Positions 33,292 to 42,681 of a stretch of DNA of 64,000 bases are shown piece after piece. Source of the DNA: JANWZL01 sp041640815. Its GTDB lineage: Bacteria > Pseudomonadota > Gammaproteobacteria > Burkholderiales > Thiobacillaceae. Within the stretch, counting starts at the first letter, position 1; each line of letters opens with the position of its first letter. The position numbers were made by a program, and so were the translations under genes. The notes under the pieces are model-generated. The model saw only the letters and a program-made list of their open reading frames with translations. It was not told the origin of the DNA and searched no databases. The DNA is taken from assembly GCA_041640815.1 (NCBI GenBank), contig JBEPZO010000002.1:20896-84895 (forward strand), written 5' to 3'.

Positions 33292-34571
33292 GCCTCCGCA
33301 CGGGCAACCTTGTTGACGACCTGGACGGCGCGCAGCGCGGCAGCGGTAGCGCTCTGCACGGCGCGATTCACATCCAGCGCGTTGGTGGCGCAGCCGGCGC
33401 CGAAGATGCCACCGTTGGCCGGATCGGCCATGATGAAGCCGGAGGAGTCGGCCATCACCTCCGCCGGGATGTCCACCCCCTTGACCGAGGGTTCCATCCC
33501 GATCGCCAGCACCACCAGGTCATGGGTATTGGCATAGCGTTTGTAGCCCTCGGTGTTCACGCCCCAGCACACGGGGTTGCCGTCCTTGTCCTGGGAGATG
33601 CGGGCCACTTTCGATTTGATGAAGGTGACGTTGGGATTGGCCTTGACCTTCTGATAGAAGTCCTCGAAGCGGTCGATGGCGCGGATGTCGATGTAATAGA
33701 TGGTGCTCTTGCCCTCGTCGCCGTAGCGCTCCTGCACGTAGTGAGTCTGCTTGAGCGAGGCCATGCAGCAGAAACGCGAGCAGTGGCGCAGGTGGTTTTC
33801 GTCGCGCGAGCCGGCGCACTGGATGAAGGCGATGTTCTTCGCCTCTTTGCCGTCACTGGGACGCAGGATGCGCCCACCCGTGGGGCCATGTGGGTCAGCC
33901 AGGCGCTCGAACTCGACGTTGGTGATGACGTTGGGGAATTCGCCATACCGGTAGGGGGTGATCTTCTCGGCATCATAGGGCTTCCAGCCGGTGGCCCAGA
34001 CGATGGCGCCGGCCTTGAGGCTGACCACCTCCTCCTTCTGCTCGAGGTCGATCGCCCCGTATTTGCACGCCGCCTTGGCGGCATCCGCCTCAGGCGTGCC
34101 GATGATGACGGGATCGATGACGTAACGCTGGGGATAGGCCATGCTGTGCGGCAGGTAGGCGGCCTTGATCTTGCCCAGGTTGTAGTTGAAGGCGTCGGGG
34201 ATCTCGGTCGCCACCGCCTTGGCGCACTCGCCGCATGCGGTGCAGTTTTCGTTGACGTAGCGCGGCTTGAGCTTGACGGTGACCGTATAGTCGCCCTTGC
34301 TGCCGCTGATGCCCGTCACCTCGGCCATGGTCAGGACCTGGACGTTGGGGTTGGCCTTCAGACGGCGCAGGTTGATCTCCAGCCCACAGGTGGGGTGGCA
34401 CATCTTGGGGAAATAGCGGTAGAGCTGGGCGGTGCGGCCGCCGAGCCAGGGGTTCTTCTCCACCAGCACGACGCGCTTGCCGGTCTCGGCCGCTTCCAGC
34501 GCCGCAGTCATGCCGGCGATACCCCCACCCACCACCAGGATGGTCTGGTTGGTCGCCACAACTGACGTCAT
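33288..34571 (-). CDS. qmoA: QmoA: HdrA-like flavoprotein
   Basis: 427 aa. FAD Rossmann motif 'ILVVGGGIAGMTAALEAAET', then 'GGRTAQLYRYFPKMCHPTCG' with the HdrA-type cysteines, and a further CTACGECAKA motif. First gene of qmoAB-hdrCB; strong RBS (GGAGG, spacing 7). A duplicated ATCGAATGTT element upstream may control it. Confidence 0.93.
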   Translation of the reverse strand: MTSVVATNQTILVVGGGIAGMTAALEAAETGKRVVLVEKNPWLGGRTAQLYRYFPKMCHPTCGLEINLRRLKANPNVQVLTMAEVTGISGSKGDYTVTVKLKPRYVNENCTACGECAKAVATEIPDAFNYNLGKIKAAYLPHSMAYPQRYVIDPVIIGTPEADAAKAACKYGAIDLEQKEEVVSLKAGAIVWATGWKPYDAEKITPYRYGEFPNVITNVEFERLADPHGPTGGRILRPSDGKEAKNIAFIQCAGSRDENHLRHCSRFCCMASLKQTHYVQERYGDEGKSTIYYIDIRAIDRFEDFYQKVKANPNVTFIKSKVARISQDKDGNPVCWGVNTEGYKRYANTHDLVVLAIGMEPSVKGVDIPAEVMADSSGFIMADPANGGIFGAGCATNALDVNRAVQSATAAALRAVQVVNKVARAEA

Positions 34572-34630
34572 GTGTCGCCTCCGAAGGTTGATACAGGAAG
34601 AAAGGGTTTGCGATCCGATGCGCAGAAACT

Positions 34631-34685
34631 ATCGAATGTTACCTTGCAAAGACTGCGCGGGCGACCGCGGGATCAATCGAATGTT
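34631..34685. promoter_or_regulatory. Direct repeat ATCGAATGTT upstream of qmoA
   Basis: The 10-mer ATCGAATGTT occurs at 34631-34640 and 34676-34685, 45 bp apart start to start (about four helical turns, same DNA face), 60 and 105 bases before the qmoA ATG. This looks like paired binding sites for an activator or repressor. No consensus promoter could be fixed nearby. Confidence 0.5.
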
Positions 34686-34788
34686 TCTATATGCGAATAG
34701 ATAACGTAAATCTGATGAGGATCTAGAAACGTCGGCACGCCCCTGCCCAAGAGGTAGAAGGGAACGCCGCCTGACCAATCCTGCGCGA

Positions 34789-35346
34789 TTAGACATGGAC
34801 GCTCACCGGCTGCATATTGCACGCCTCGCCCGGCGCCGTCGGGACCTCGAACACCTCGAAACGCAAAGCCGCAAGATCCGCCAGGACATAGGTCGGTCGT
34901 GCGCCGACGCCCCCAACCGTGCCCGGGTTGACCAAAAAGGTCGTCCCCCCTTTGACGTTGTCGATCTTGCGCACGCTATCACGGTGGTCATGGCCGCAGC
35001 AAACCACGTCGTAATCGCCGGTCAGCGCCATGGCGGCGGCATAGTGAGGGTAGTGCACCATGAACAGGGTACGCCCGCCTAGGTGCACCACCCCATCCTG
35101 GCCGTGATAGCGAATGACGCTATCGGGCTCGTGCGCGAGTTTGTTCATGGCATAGAGGTCGCCGGTGTTGTTGCCGTGGATCACGTGCACCGGCAGGCCG
35201 AATTTCTTCAGCACCCGCAGGGTGGTCGGCGCCACCACGTCGCCACAGTGCAACACCGCCTGCGCCCCACGCCGTTGCGCATCGGCAACGGCATGTTCGA
35301 GCAGCCGGCGGTTATCGTGCGAATCGGAGAGGATGCAAACCTTCAT
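34789..35346 (-). CDS. YfcE-like metallophosphoesterase
   Basis: 185 aa from 'MKVCILSDSHDNRR'; an alternative ATG at 35370 would add eight residues unlike the family. Motifs: SDSHDN, 'VLHCGDVVAP', 'VIHGNNTGD', 'CGHDH' and 'LVNPGTVGGVG', the full two-metal phosphodiesterase set of the YfcE/MJ0936 family. Physiological substrate not predictable. Downstream of and co-directional with ppa, 56 bases apart. Confidence 0.88.
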   Translation of the reverse strand: MKVCILSDSHDNRRLLEHAVADAQRRGAQAVLHCGDVVAPTTLRVLKKFGLPVHVIHGNNTGDLYAMNKLAHEPDSVIRYHGQDGVVHLGGRTLFMVHYPHYAAAMALTGDYDVVCCGHDHRDSVRKIDNVKGGTTFLVNPGTVGGVGARPTYVLADLAALRFEVFEVPTAPGEACNMQPVSVHV

Positions 35347-35402
35347 CGGCGACGACAGCAGCCAAGCCAACTCCGCGCCTAGTATCTCAGGCGTATTGCC
35401 TG

Positions 35403-35951
35403 TCAGAACCTCGGCTTTTCCGGTGCGGCGTTGTACATCGCGATGCTGTCCAGGATCTCGCGCTTGGCCGCGTCAGCCCCTTCCCAGCCTTTGACCCGCA
35501 CCCACTTGCCTTCCTCGAGGTCCTTGTAGTGCTCGAAAAAGTGGGCGATGCGCTCGAGCAATTCGGCCGGCATATCCTCGGGTCCTTGCGCCTTCGACCA
35601 GCAGCGGGTGAGCTTGTCGATCGGCACGGCCAGCACCTTGGCGTCGTCGCCCGACTCATCGGTCATGCGCAGCAAGGCCACCGGCCTACAACGGATGACT
35701 GAACCGGAGATCAGCGGGATGGGGGTGACCACCATCACGTCGCACGGGTCGCCGTCTTTCGACAGGGTGTGCGGAATGTAGCCATAGTTGCACGGGTAGT
35801 GCATCGCCGTGCTCATGAAGCGATCGACGAACAGCGCGCCGGTCTCATGGTCGACCTCGTACTTGACGGGGTCGGAATGGGCGGGAATTTCGATGATGAC
35901 GTTGATGTCGTTGGGCACGTCGCGCCCTGAGCTCACTCGGTCCAAATTCAT
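35403..35951 (-). CDS. ppa: Inorganic pyrophosphatase
   Basis: 182 aa family I enzyme with the DxDPxD signature in 'SKDGDPCDVMVVTPIPL', 'VDHETGALFVDRFM' and 'YPCNYGYIPHTL'. Hydrolyses pyrophosphate to drive biosynthesis. In an organism that makes ATP from APS and pyrophosphate via Sat, this enzyme competes for the same pyrophosphate. RBS AAAAGGA. Divergent from the DUF3579 gene across 96 bases. Confidence 0.95.
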   Translation of the reverse strand: MNLDRVSSGRDVPNDINVIIEIPAHSDPVKYEVDHETGALFVDRFMSTAMHYPCNYGYIPHTLSKDGDPCDVMVVTPIPLISGSVIRCRPVALLRMTDESGDDAKVLAVPIDKLTRCWSKAQGPEDMPAELLERIAHFFEHYKDLEEGKWVRVKGWEGADAAKREILDSIAMYNAAPEKPRF

Positions 35952-36047
35952 GGCTGATCCTTTTCAGACTAGTCAAGCTAATTCTTCAGCGGCCGCAAGC
36001 TATGGCAAGATAGCGGCCTCATCGAATTACGTCCCGTATCCCCCGCA

Positions 36048-36335
36048 ATGCGCGAGTGCGAGGATTACATCATCTGCGGCGTGACCAACGCTGGCCGTAA
36101 ATTCAGACCTAGCGACTGGGCTGAGCGTCTATGCAGCCTGTTTGCTACAACAGGCCCAGACAATCGCACGCGCTACTCGCCTCATGTCTATCCAATTAGC
36201 CGTGACGGGCTGGCCTGTGTGGTCGTCAACAAGGCCATGCAGGCGAGCGACCCGATGGCTTTCAAATTCTTGCTGGATTTCGCCCGCGACAACGACCTCA
36301 AGGTAGTCGAAGGCAGTAATCCCTCCCGCAGCTGA
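36048..36335 (+). CDS. DUF3579 family protein
   Basis: 95 aa. 'KFRPSDWAERLCSLF', 'RYSPHVYPISRDGLACVVVN' and 'FLLDFARDNDLKVVEG' are hallmarks of DUF3579, a small family found mainly in Betaproteobacteria. Function unknown. It faces rpsT, whose stop is 43 bases away. Confidence 0.85.
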   Translation: MRECEDYIICGVTNAGRKFRPSDWAERLCSLFATTGPDNRTRYSPHVYPISRDGLACVVVNKAMQASDPMAFKFLLDFARDNDLKVVEGSNPSRS

Positions 36336-36378
36336 TGCGCAGACCGTCCGCGCGCGCAGACGACAGCGCCCGTTAGCA

Positions 36379-36642
36379 TCAAGCCATCGCCTTGATCGCT
36401 GCGGACAGCCGGCTCTTGTGTCGGGCGGCCTTGTTCTTGTGCACGATGCCTTTGTCGGCGATGCGGTCGATGATGCGCATGCTCGCCTGGAATACGGCTT
36501 GGGCTTGCGCCTTGTCGCCAGCCTCGATGGCCTTGCGGACCTTTTTCACCGCGGTGCGGTACTGAGAGCGCAGCGCCATGTTGTGCAGTCGCCGCGCGGC
36601 GTTTTGCCGGGCGCGCTTTCTCGCCTGGGCGGTATTGGCCAT
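36379..36642 (-). CDS. rpsT: 30S ribosomal protein S20
   Basis: 87 aa, highly basic: 'MANTAQARKRARQNAARRLH', 'SQYRTAVKKVRKAIEAGDK', 'KGIVHKNKAARHKSRLSAAI'. The ATG at 36642 has GAGGAG upstream. A much longer same-frame ORF runs on into the murJ complement and is not real. Divergent from murJ, as in many Betaproteobacteria. Confidence 0.97.
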   Translation of the reverse strand: MANTAQARKRARQNAARRLHNMALRSQYRTAVKKVRKAIEAGDKAQAQAVFQASMRIIDRIADKGIVHKNKAARHKSRLSAAIKAMA

Positions 36643-36747
36643 ACTCCAACTCCTCGGGACTATGCAGAGAAAACCATTATCATAAGCCACCGTGCAAGCG
36701 TCTGACAAGAAAGCATCTTTGCCCCCGCCCAGCCCCTGCCCCGCCGC

Positions 36748-38283
36748 ATGAGCCTCCTTAAAGCCCTCGTCTCGGTCAGCAGCATGACCCTGCTGTCGCG
36801 CATCCTCGGGTTTGCGCGCGACGCCATCATCGCCAGGGCTTTTGGCGCTGGCGCCATGACCGACGCCTTCTTCGTCGCCTTCAAGCTCCCCAATCTGCTG
36901 CGCCGGCTGTTTGCCGAGGGCGCCTTCTCCCAGGCCTTCGTGCCGGTGCTGGCGGAATACAAAAACCGACGCGGCGATGCGGCCACCCGTGAGCTCGTCG
37001 ACCGCGTCGCCAGCGCCTTGTTCGTCGCCTTGCTGATCGTCGCCTTGCTGGGGGTGATCGGCGCCCCGCTCATCGTGCTCGTTTCCGCCCCGGGATTCGT
37101 GGCCACGGCGGAAAAATTCAAGCTCACGGTCGAGCTCACCCGCGTGGTCTTCCCCTACATCCTGTTCATCTCGCTTACCGCCCTGGCGGCAGGGGTGCTC
37201 AATACTTACGGCCGTTTCATGCTGCCCGCCTTCACGCCGGTGTTGCTCAACGTCGCCCTGATCCTGGCGGCGACCGTGGCGGCACCGTACTTCGACCCGC
37301 CGGTGCTTGCTCTGGGCTGGGGCGCCTTCCTCGGCGGTGTGTTGCAGCTCAGCCTGCAGTTCGCCGCCCTCAGCCGCCTGGGCCTCCTGCCGCGCTGGGA
37401 CTTTCGCCCCAAGGACGAGGGCGTGCGGCGCATCCTCAAGCTGATGGCGCCTGCGGCCTTGGGGGTGTCCGTCGCCCAGCTGTCGCTGCTGATCAACACC
37501 CTGTTTGCCTCCTTCCTGCCCACCGGCAGCGTCTCCTGGCTTTATTACGCCGACCGGCTGATGGAATTCCCCACCGGGATGCTGGGCGTGGCCTTGGGCA
37601 CCATCCTGCTGCCCAGCTTGGCCAAGCACTATGCCGATGCCGACCCGAGCGAATACGCGCGGCTACTCGACTGGGGCCTGCGCATGACCCTTTTGCTCGC
37701 CGCCCCGGCCGCTGTCGGCCTGGGCGTGCTGGCCGTGCCGCTGATCACCACCTTGTTCCATTACGGCGAATTCACCGCACACGACGTCGAAATGACGCGG
37801 CAGGCCCTCATCGCCTACAGCGTTGGGCTCATCGGTCTGATCCTGGTCAAGGTGCTCGCGCCGGGGTTCTATGCCCGTCAGGACATCCGCACGCCGGTCA
37901 AGATCGCCGTCCTTACCCTGCTTGCCACCCAGGCGATGAACCTGCTCTTCATCTGGCCTCTGCAACATGCAGGCTTGGCGCTCGCCATCGGGCTCGGGGC
38001 CTGCCTCAACGCCGCCATCCTGTTCTACAAGTTGCGCCTCACGGGCATCTATCGCCCCCAGGCCGGCTGGTGGACATTCCTCGCCAGGCTCGTCATAGCC
38101 CTGCTGGCCATGGGCCTTGCCCTGTGGCTGGCCATGGGAGAGGCGACACGCTGGCTCGACTATCGCGCCGGCGAACGCGTGCTGCGGCTGGCAGCGCTCG
38201 TCTTGGGCGGCGGCGGGCTGTATTTCTCGGTGCTGTGGCTGCTGGGCCTGCGGCTGCGCGACTTCAAGCGCGCCACTACATAG
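36748..38283 (+). CDS. murJ: Lipid II flippase MurJ
   Basis: 511 aa with about 14 hydrophobic helices. Signatures: 'LLSRILGFARDAIIARAFGA' near the start, 'DAFFVAFKLPNLLRRLFAEG', 'FSQAFVPVLAEYK', and 'GTILLPSLAKHYA'. Moves lipid II across the inner membrane for peptidoglycan synthesis. First of a rightward run murJ-ribF-ileS-lspA-fkpB-ispH-msrB. Confidence 0.96.
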   Translation: MSLLKALVSVSSMTLLSRILGFARDAIIARAFGAGAMTDAFFVAFKLPNLLRRLFAEGAFSQAFVPVLAEYKNRRGDAATRELVDRVASALFVALLIVALLGVIGAPLIVLVSAPGFVATAEKFKLTVELTRVVFPYILFISLTALAAGVLNTYGRFMLPAFTPVLLNVALILAATVAAPYFDPPVLALGWGAFLGGVLQLSLQFAALSRLGLLPRWDFRPKDEGVRRILKLMAPAALGVSVAQLSLLINTLFASFLPTGSVSWLYYADRLMEFPTGMLGVALGTILLPSLAKHYADADPSEYARLLDWGLRMTLLLAAPAAVGLGVLAVPLITTLFHYGEFTAHDVEMTRQALIAYSVGLIGLILVKVLAPGFYARQDIRTPVKIAVLTLLATQAMNLLFIWPLQHAGLALAIGLGACLNAAILFYKLRLTGIYRPQAGWWTFLARLVIALLAMGLALWLAMGEATRWLDYRAGERVLRLAALVLGGGGLYFSVLWLLGLRLRDFKRATT

Positions 38284-38336
38284 ACGCCCTGCTGAGGCAG
38301 GTCTAGACTATATAGTTTTTCGGACCGACAACCGTC

Positions 38337-39269
38337 ATGCGCATCACCCACGGCTGGCCCCAGACCTCCTGCCCCAATGCGGTGACCATCGGCAATTTCG
38401 ATGGCGTGCATCTGGGGCACCAGGCCATGCTTGCGCGTCTGACAGCGCAGGCGGTTGCGGTTGGCGGGCTGCCGACGGTGCTCACCTTCGAGCCGCACCC
38501 GCGCGAAGTCTTCACCCCGGCAGCCGCACCCACCCGGCTCACCAGCCTGCGCGAGAAGCTGGAGATCCTGCAAGGGCTGGGGGTGGCGCATGTGCATGTC
38601 TGCCGCTTCAACCGCGCCTTTGCCCAGCTCACCGCCGAGGAATTCGTCCGGCGCATCCTCGTCGAGGGGCTGAAGGCGCGCTATGTGCTGGTGGGTGACG
38701 ATTTCCGCTTTGGCGCCGGCCGCAAGGGCGACTTCCAGCTCCTTACGGAATTGGGACGGCGCTACGGCTACCTGGCCGAGGCCCTGCCCACGGTGGAGGC
38801 AGGCGGTCAGCGCGCCTCGAGCACCGCGGTGCGGGATGCCCTCGCCAACGGCGACCTGGCCACCGCGGCGCAGCTGCTCGGCCGTCCCTACTCCATCTCC
38901 GGCCGCGTCATCAGCGGCGATCGGCTCGGGCGCCAGATCGGCTACCCCACCGCCAACATCCAACTCAAGCACAACCGGCCACCGCTCACCGGCATCTTCG
39001 CCGTGCGGGTGCAGGGCCTGGAGCGGCCGAACTGGCCCGGCGTGGCCAGCCTCGGCACCCGCCCCACGGTGCATGCCAACGGGCGACCGACGCTGGAGGT
39101 GCATCTGTTCGACTTCGATCGCTCGATCTACGGCGCGCACCTGCGCGTCGAGTTCTTGCACAAGCTGCGAGATGAGGCAAAGTTTTCTAGCCTTACGGCG
39201 CTCATCAGACAGATCGACAGCGACGCGGCGCAGGCGAGGTGCTTGTTGAACGTATGCGCTCAATCCTGA
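38337..39269 (+). CDS. ribF: Bifunctional riboflavin kinase / FAD synthetase
   Basis: 310 aa. N-terminal FAD synthetase half with 'VTIGNFDGVHLGHQAMLARL' and 'SSTAVRDALANGDL'; C-terminal riboflavin kinase half with 'GDRLGRQIGYPTANIQL' and 'GVASLGTRPTV'. Makes FMN and FAD, both needed by the QmoAB and AprA flavoproteins here. 53 bases after murJ. Confidence 0.95.
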   Translation: MRITHGWPQTSCPNAVTIGNFDGVHLGHQAMLARLTAQAVAVGGLPTVLTFEPHPREVFTPAAAPTRLTSLREKLEILQGLGVAHVHVCRFNRAFAQLTAEEFVRRILVEGLKARYVLVGDDFRFGAGRKGDFQLLTELGRRYGYLAEALPTVEAGGQRASSTAVRDALANGDLATAAQLLGRPYSISGRVISGDRLGRQIGYPTANIQLKHNRPPLTGIFAVRVQGLERPNWPGVASLGTRPTVHANGRPTLEVHLFDFDRSIYGAHLRVEFLHKLRDEAKFSSLTALIRQIDSDAAQARCLLNVCAQS

Positions 39270-39398
39270 AGCCTTGCACCGCAGACGAGTGTTGGGCGGT
39301 CTGCCCGGCGCTGCCAACCCGGCACCGCCACGCGCGGCGGAGCGCCACGCGCCGCTTCCGGGCGCTAAGCCCCGTTGAACATCCGACCTGGCCGCAAC

Positions 39399-42188
39399 AT
39401 GCCTGATTACCGACATACCCTCAACCTTCTCGACACCCCCTTCCCCATGCGCGGTGATCTCGCCCGCCGGGAACCGGGCTGGATCAAACAGTGGCAGGAA
39501 AACAAGCTCTACGACAAGATCCGGCAGCACTGTGCCGGCCGGCCCAAGTTCGTGCTGCACGATGGTCCGCCCTACGCCAACGGCGACATCCACATTGGGC
39601 ACGCGGTGAACAAGATCCTCAAGGACATCATCGTCAAGGCCAAGACCCTCGATGGCTACGATGCGCCCTACGTGCCGGGCTGGGACTGCCATGGGCTACC
39701 CATCGAGCTCGCGGTGGAGAAGGCGCACGGCAAGGCGATCCCGCCTGCCCGCTTCCGCGAGCTTTGCCGGCAGTATGCGGCAAGCCAAGTGGAGCGGCAG
39801 CGCGCCGACTTCATCCGCCTGGGCGTGCTGGGCGACTGGGACCACCCCTACCTCACCATGGATTACCGCTTCGAGGCGGACATCATGCGCGAGCTGGCCA
39901 AGATCCAGGCCAACGGCTATCTCTACCTGGGCGCCAAGCCGGTGCACTGGTGCATCGATTGCGGCTCGGCCCTGGCCGAGGCAGAGGTCGAGTACGAAGA
40001 CAAGATATCACCGGCCATCGATGTGGCCTTTCCGCTGGTTGACTGCGCCGACCTCGGCCACCGCCTTGGGCTTGGCATGAGCGGCGACTGTCCGGTCTAC
40101 GCCGTCATCTGGACCACCACGCCCTGGACCCTACCCGCCAACCAAGCCGTGGCGGTGCACCCAGACTTCGTCTATGACTTGGTGCGCACCCCCAAGGGGG
40201 TGTTGATCCTGGCGCGCGAGCTGGCCGAGGCCGCCATCGAGCGCTACGGCTTCGAGACGGTGGAGGTGATGGGCCAGGTCCGCGGCCGGGCGCTGGAAGG
40301 GCTCATGCTCAATCACCCCTTCTACGCGCGGCAGGTCCCGATCATCCTCGCCGATTTCGTCAGCCTGGACACCGGCGTGGGGCTGGTGCACATCGCGCCG
40401 GGGCACGGTCATGACGACTTCGTGGTGGGCAGCCGTTATGGCCTCAAAGTGGACAATCCGGTCGGCGCCGACGGCCGCTTCTACGCCGACACACCCTTGG
40501 TCGGTGGGTTGACCGTCTGGGAGGCCAACCCGCGGGTGATCGAGATCCTCAGCCAAAAAGGGCTCCTGCTCGCCGAGGCGAAGACGCGCCACAGCTACCC
40601 GCATTGCTGGCGGCACAAGACGCCGATCATCTTCCGCGCCACGCGGCAGTGGTTCATCGGCATGGATATGCCACCCCAGGCGCGCGACGGCAATCGGCCG
40701 ACTACCACGCTGCGCGAGCTGGCCATGCAGGCGGTGGCCGACACCCAGTTCTACCCGGCATGGGGACGCGCACGCCTGGAGGCGATGATGCAGAATCGGC
40801 CTGATTGGTGCGTCTCGAGGCAGCGCTACTGGGGCGTGCCGATCCCGTTTTTCATCCACAAGCTGACGGGTGAGCTGCACCCGCGCACGCCAGAGCTCGT
40901 CGAGGCGGTCGCTAAACGCGTCGAAGCGGTCGGCATCGAGGCCTGGTTCAGCCTCGATCCGGCGGAGCTCCTCGGGGCCGAGGCCGAGCACTACGAAAAG
41001 GTCCAGGACACCCTGGACGTCTGGTTCGACTCGGGGGTCACGCATGCCTGCCTGCTCAAGCAGCGTCCGGGGCTCAAGCACCCGGCCGACCTCTACCTAG
41101 AGGGCTCGGATCAACATCGCGGCTGGTTCCAGTCGTCGCTGCTCACCGGCTGCGCCACCGATGGCCACGCCCCCTACAGCGCGTTGCTGACCCATGGCTT
41201 CGTCGTCGACGGCCAAGGTCACAAGATGTCCAAGTCCAGGGGCAACGTGGTCGCCCCGCAGAAGGTCGCCGACACGCTGGGGGCGGAGATCCTGCGCCTT
41301 TGGGTGGCGAGCACCGATTATTCGGGCGAGCTGTCGATCTCGGACGAGATCTTGAAGCGCGTAGTCGAGGCCTATCGCCGCCTACGCAACACGCTGCGCT
41401 TCCTGCTGGCCAATACGGCCGACTTCGAGCCGCAGCGCCACGGCCTGCCCGTTGGCGACTGGCTCACCATCGACCGCTATGCGCTGGCACTGCTGAGGCG
41501 GCTGCAGGCGCAGACGATCGCCGATTACCGCAGCTATAGCTTCCACACCGCCATCCAAAGGCTACACAACTACTGCTCCGAGGACCTGGGGGCCTTCTAC
41601 CTCGACATCCTCAAGGACCGGCTCTATACCACGGCGGCCAATTCGCGCGCCCGCCGCTCCGCCCAGACGGCGCTGTGGCACATCCTGCAAGCGCTCACGC
41701 GCCTGATCGCGCCGGTGCTGTCCTTCACCGCCGAAGAGATCTGGACCCTGGTCGGCAAAAGCGAGAGCGTGTTTCTGGAACTCTGGCACGAGCTGCCCCA
41801 GCAAGACGGCGAGGCCGAACTTCTGGCGCAGTGGCAGCGGCTGCGCGAGCTGCGCGCGCTCGCCACCAAGCGCCTGGAGGAACTGCGCGTGGCGGGCGAC
41901 ATCGGCGCCTCGCTGCAGGGCGAGGTGACCTATTACGCCGACGCTGAGGACTATGACCTGCTGGCGCGCCTGGGGGATGATCTACGCTTCGTGCTCATCA
42001 CCTCCGCCGCGCGGGTCGAACGCGCCCCTGGCGCCACCCGCGTCGAGGCGCGCGCCAGCGCGCATGCCAAGTGCGAACGCTGTTGGCACTATCGGGCCGA
42101 TGTCGATGCCGACCCGCGCTACCCTGGCCTGTGCGGCCGCTGCATCAGCAATCTTTATGGCGCTGGCGAGGTGCGCACCCATGCCTAA
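39399..42188 (+). CDS. ileS: Isoleucyl-tRNA synthetase
   Basis: 929 aa from the ATG at 39399; an in-frame TTG at 39375 is less likely. Class I motifs HIGH ('GDIHIGHAVNKIL') and KMSKS ('GHKMSKSRGNVV') are intact, with the editing domain between them. The C-terminal zinc finger reads 'CERCWHYRADVDADPRYPGL' then CGRC. Full length for the bacterial type. Confidence 0.97.
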   Translation: MPDYRHTLNLLDTPFPMRGDLARREPGWIKQWQENKLYDKIRQHCAGRPKFVLHDGPPYANGDIHIGHAVNKILKDIIVKAKTLDGYDAPYVPGWDCHGLPIELAVEKAHGKAIPPARFRELCRQYAASQVERQRADFIRLGVLGDWDHPYLTMDYRFEADIMRELAKIQANGYLYLGAKPVHWCIDCGSALAEAEVEYEDKISPAIDVAFPLVDCADLGHRLGLGMSGDCPVYAVIWTTTPWTLPANQAVAVHPDFVYDLVRTPKGVLILARELAEAAIERYGFETVEVMGQVRGRALEGLMLNHPFYARQVPIILADFVSLDTGVGLVHIAPGHGHDDFVVGSRYGLKVDNPVGADGRFYADTPLVGGLTVWEANPRVIEILSQKGLLLAEAKTRHSYPHCWRHKTPIIFRATRQWFIGMDMPPQARDGNRPTTTLRELAMQAVADTQFYPAWGRARLEAMMQNRPDWCVSRQRYWGVPIPFFIHKLTGELHPRTPELVEAVAKRVEAVGIEAWFSLDPAELLGAEAEHYEKVQDTLDVWFDSGVTHACLLKQRPGLKHPADLYLEGSDQHRGWFQSSLLTGCATDGHAPYSALLTHGFVVDGQGHKMSKSRGNVVAPQKVADTLGAEILRLWVASTDYSGELSISDEILKRVVEAYRRLRNTLRFLLANTADFEPQRHGLPVGDWLTIDRYALALLRRLQAQTIADYRSYSFHTAIQRLHNYCSEDLGAFYLDILKDRLYTTAANSRARRSAQTALWHILQALTRLIAPVLSFTAEEIWTLVGKSESVFLELWHELPQQDGEAELLAQWQRLRELRALATKRLEELRVAGDIGASLQGEVTYYADAEDYDLLARLGDDLRFVLITSAARVERAPGATRVEARASAHAKCERCWHYRADVDADPRYPGLCGRCISNLYGAGEVRTHA

Positions 42189-42681
42189 GCAGGCGGGCCG
42201 AGGGCTGCGTTGGCTTTGGCTTGCGGCGCTGATTATTGGCCTCGACCAAGCGACCAAGCACCTCGTGCAGGCGCATTTCGCCCCTTACCAGGACGTCGTC
42301 GCCGTCACCCCTTTCTTCAACCTGGTGCACGTGCACAATACCGGTGCCGCCTTCTCCCTCCTCGCCGACCAACCTGGCTGGCAACGCTGGTTCTTTCTCG
42401 CCGTCGCCGTGGTGGCGAGCGGTGTCATCCTGTGGCTGCTCAACAGCACCCGCGGCCGGGCGCCGTTTTGCATTGCGCTCACCCTGATCCTCGGTGGGGC
42501 GCTGGGCAACGTCATCGACCGCCTGGCCCATGGTCACGTCATCGACTTTCTCGACTTCCACGTCGCCGGCTGGCACTGGCCAGCATTCAACGTCGCCGAT
42601 ACCGCCATCACCATCGGGGCAGTGCTCTTGCTTTGGGACGGCCTCAAGCGCGGGCAGGCCAAGGGGGCGGGCCATGCGTGA
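42181..42681 (+). CDS. lspA: Lipoprotein signal peptidase II
   Basis: 166 aa, four membrane helices, the two catalytic aspartates in 'GNVIDRLAHGHVIDFLDF' and 'FNVADTAITIG'. Cleaves prolipoproteins after lipidation (for example BamC). Starts eight bases inside ileS, and fkpB starts eight bases before its end, so the three are translationally coupled. Confidence 0.95.
   Translation: MPKQAGRGLRWLWLAALIIGLDQATKHLVQAHFAPYQDVVAVTPFFNLVHVHNTGAAFSLLADQPGWQRWFFLAVAVVASGVILWLLNSTRGRAPFCIALTLILGGALGNVIDRLAHGHVIDFLDFHVAGWHWPAFNVADTAITIGAVLLLWDGLKRGQAKGAGHA

Noticed and set aside
33261..34565. 434-codon rightward frame opposite qmoA (and a similar one at 31234-32520 opposite qmoB)
   Set aside because: Both mirror strongly conserved flavoprotein genes; the His/Val/Asp-rich translations are typical of antisense reading.
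36643..37629. Leftward open frame continuing upstream of rpsT across the first part of murJ
   Set aside because: It is the antisense frame of murJ, which has clear MurJ signatures; only the last 87 codons (rpsT) are real and have their own RBS.
38160..39692. 510-codon leftward frame over ribF and the ileS start
   Set aside because: Antisense shadow of a GC-rich gene; ribF motifs on the other strand are complete and the shadow's composition is not protein-like.
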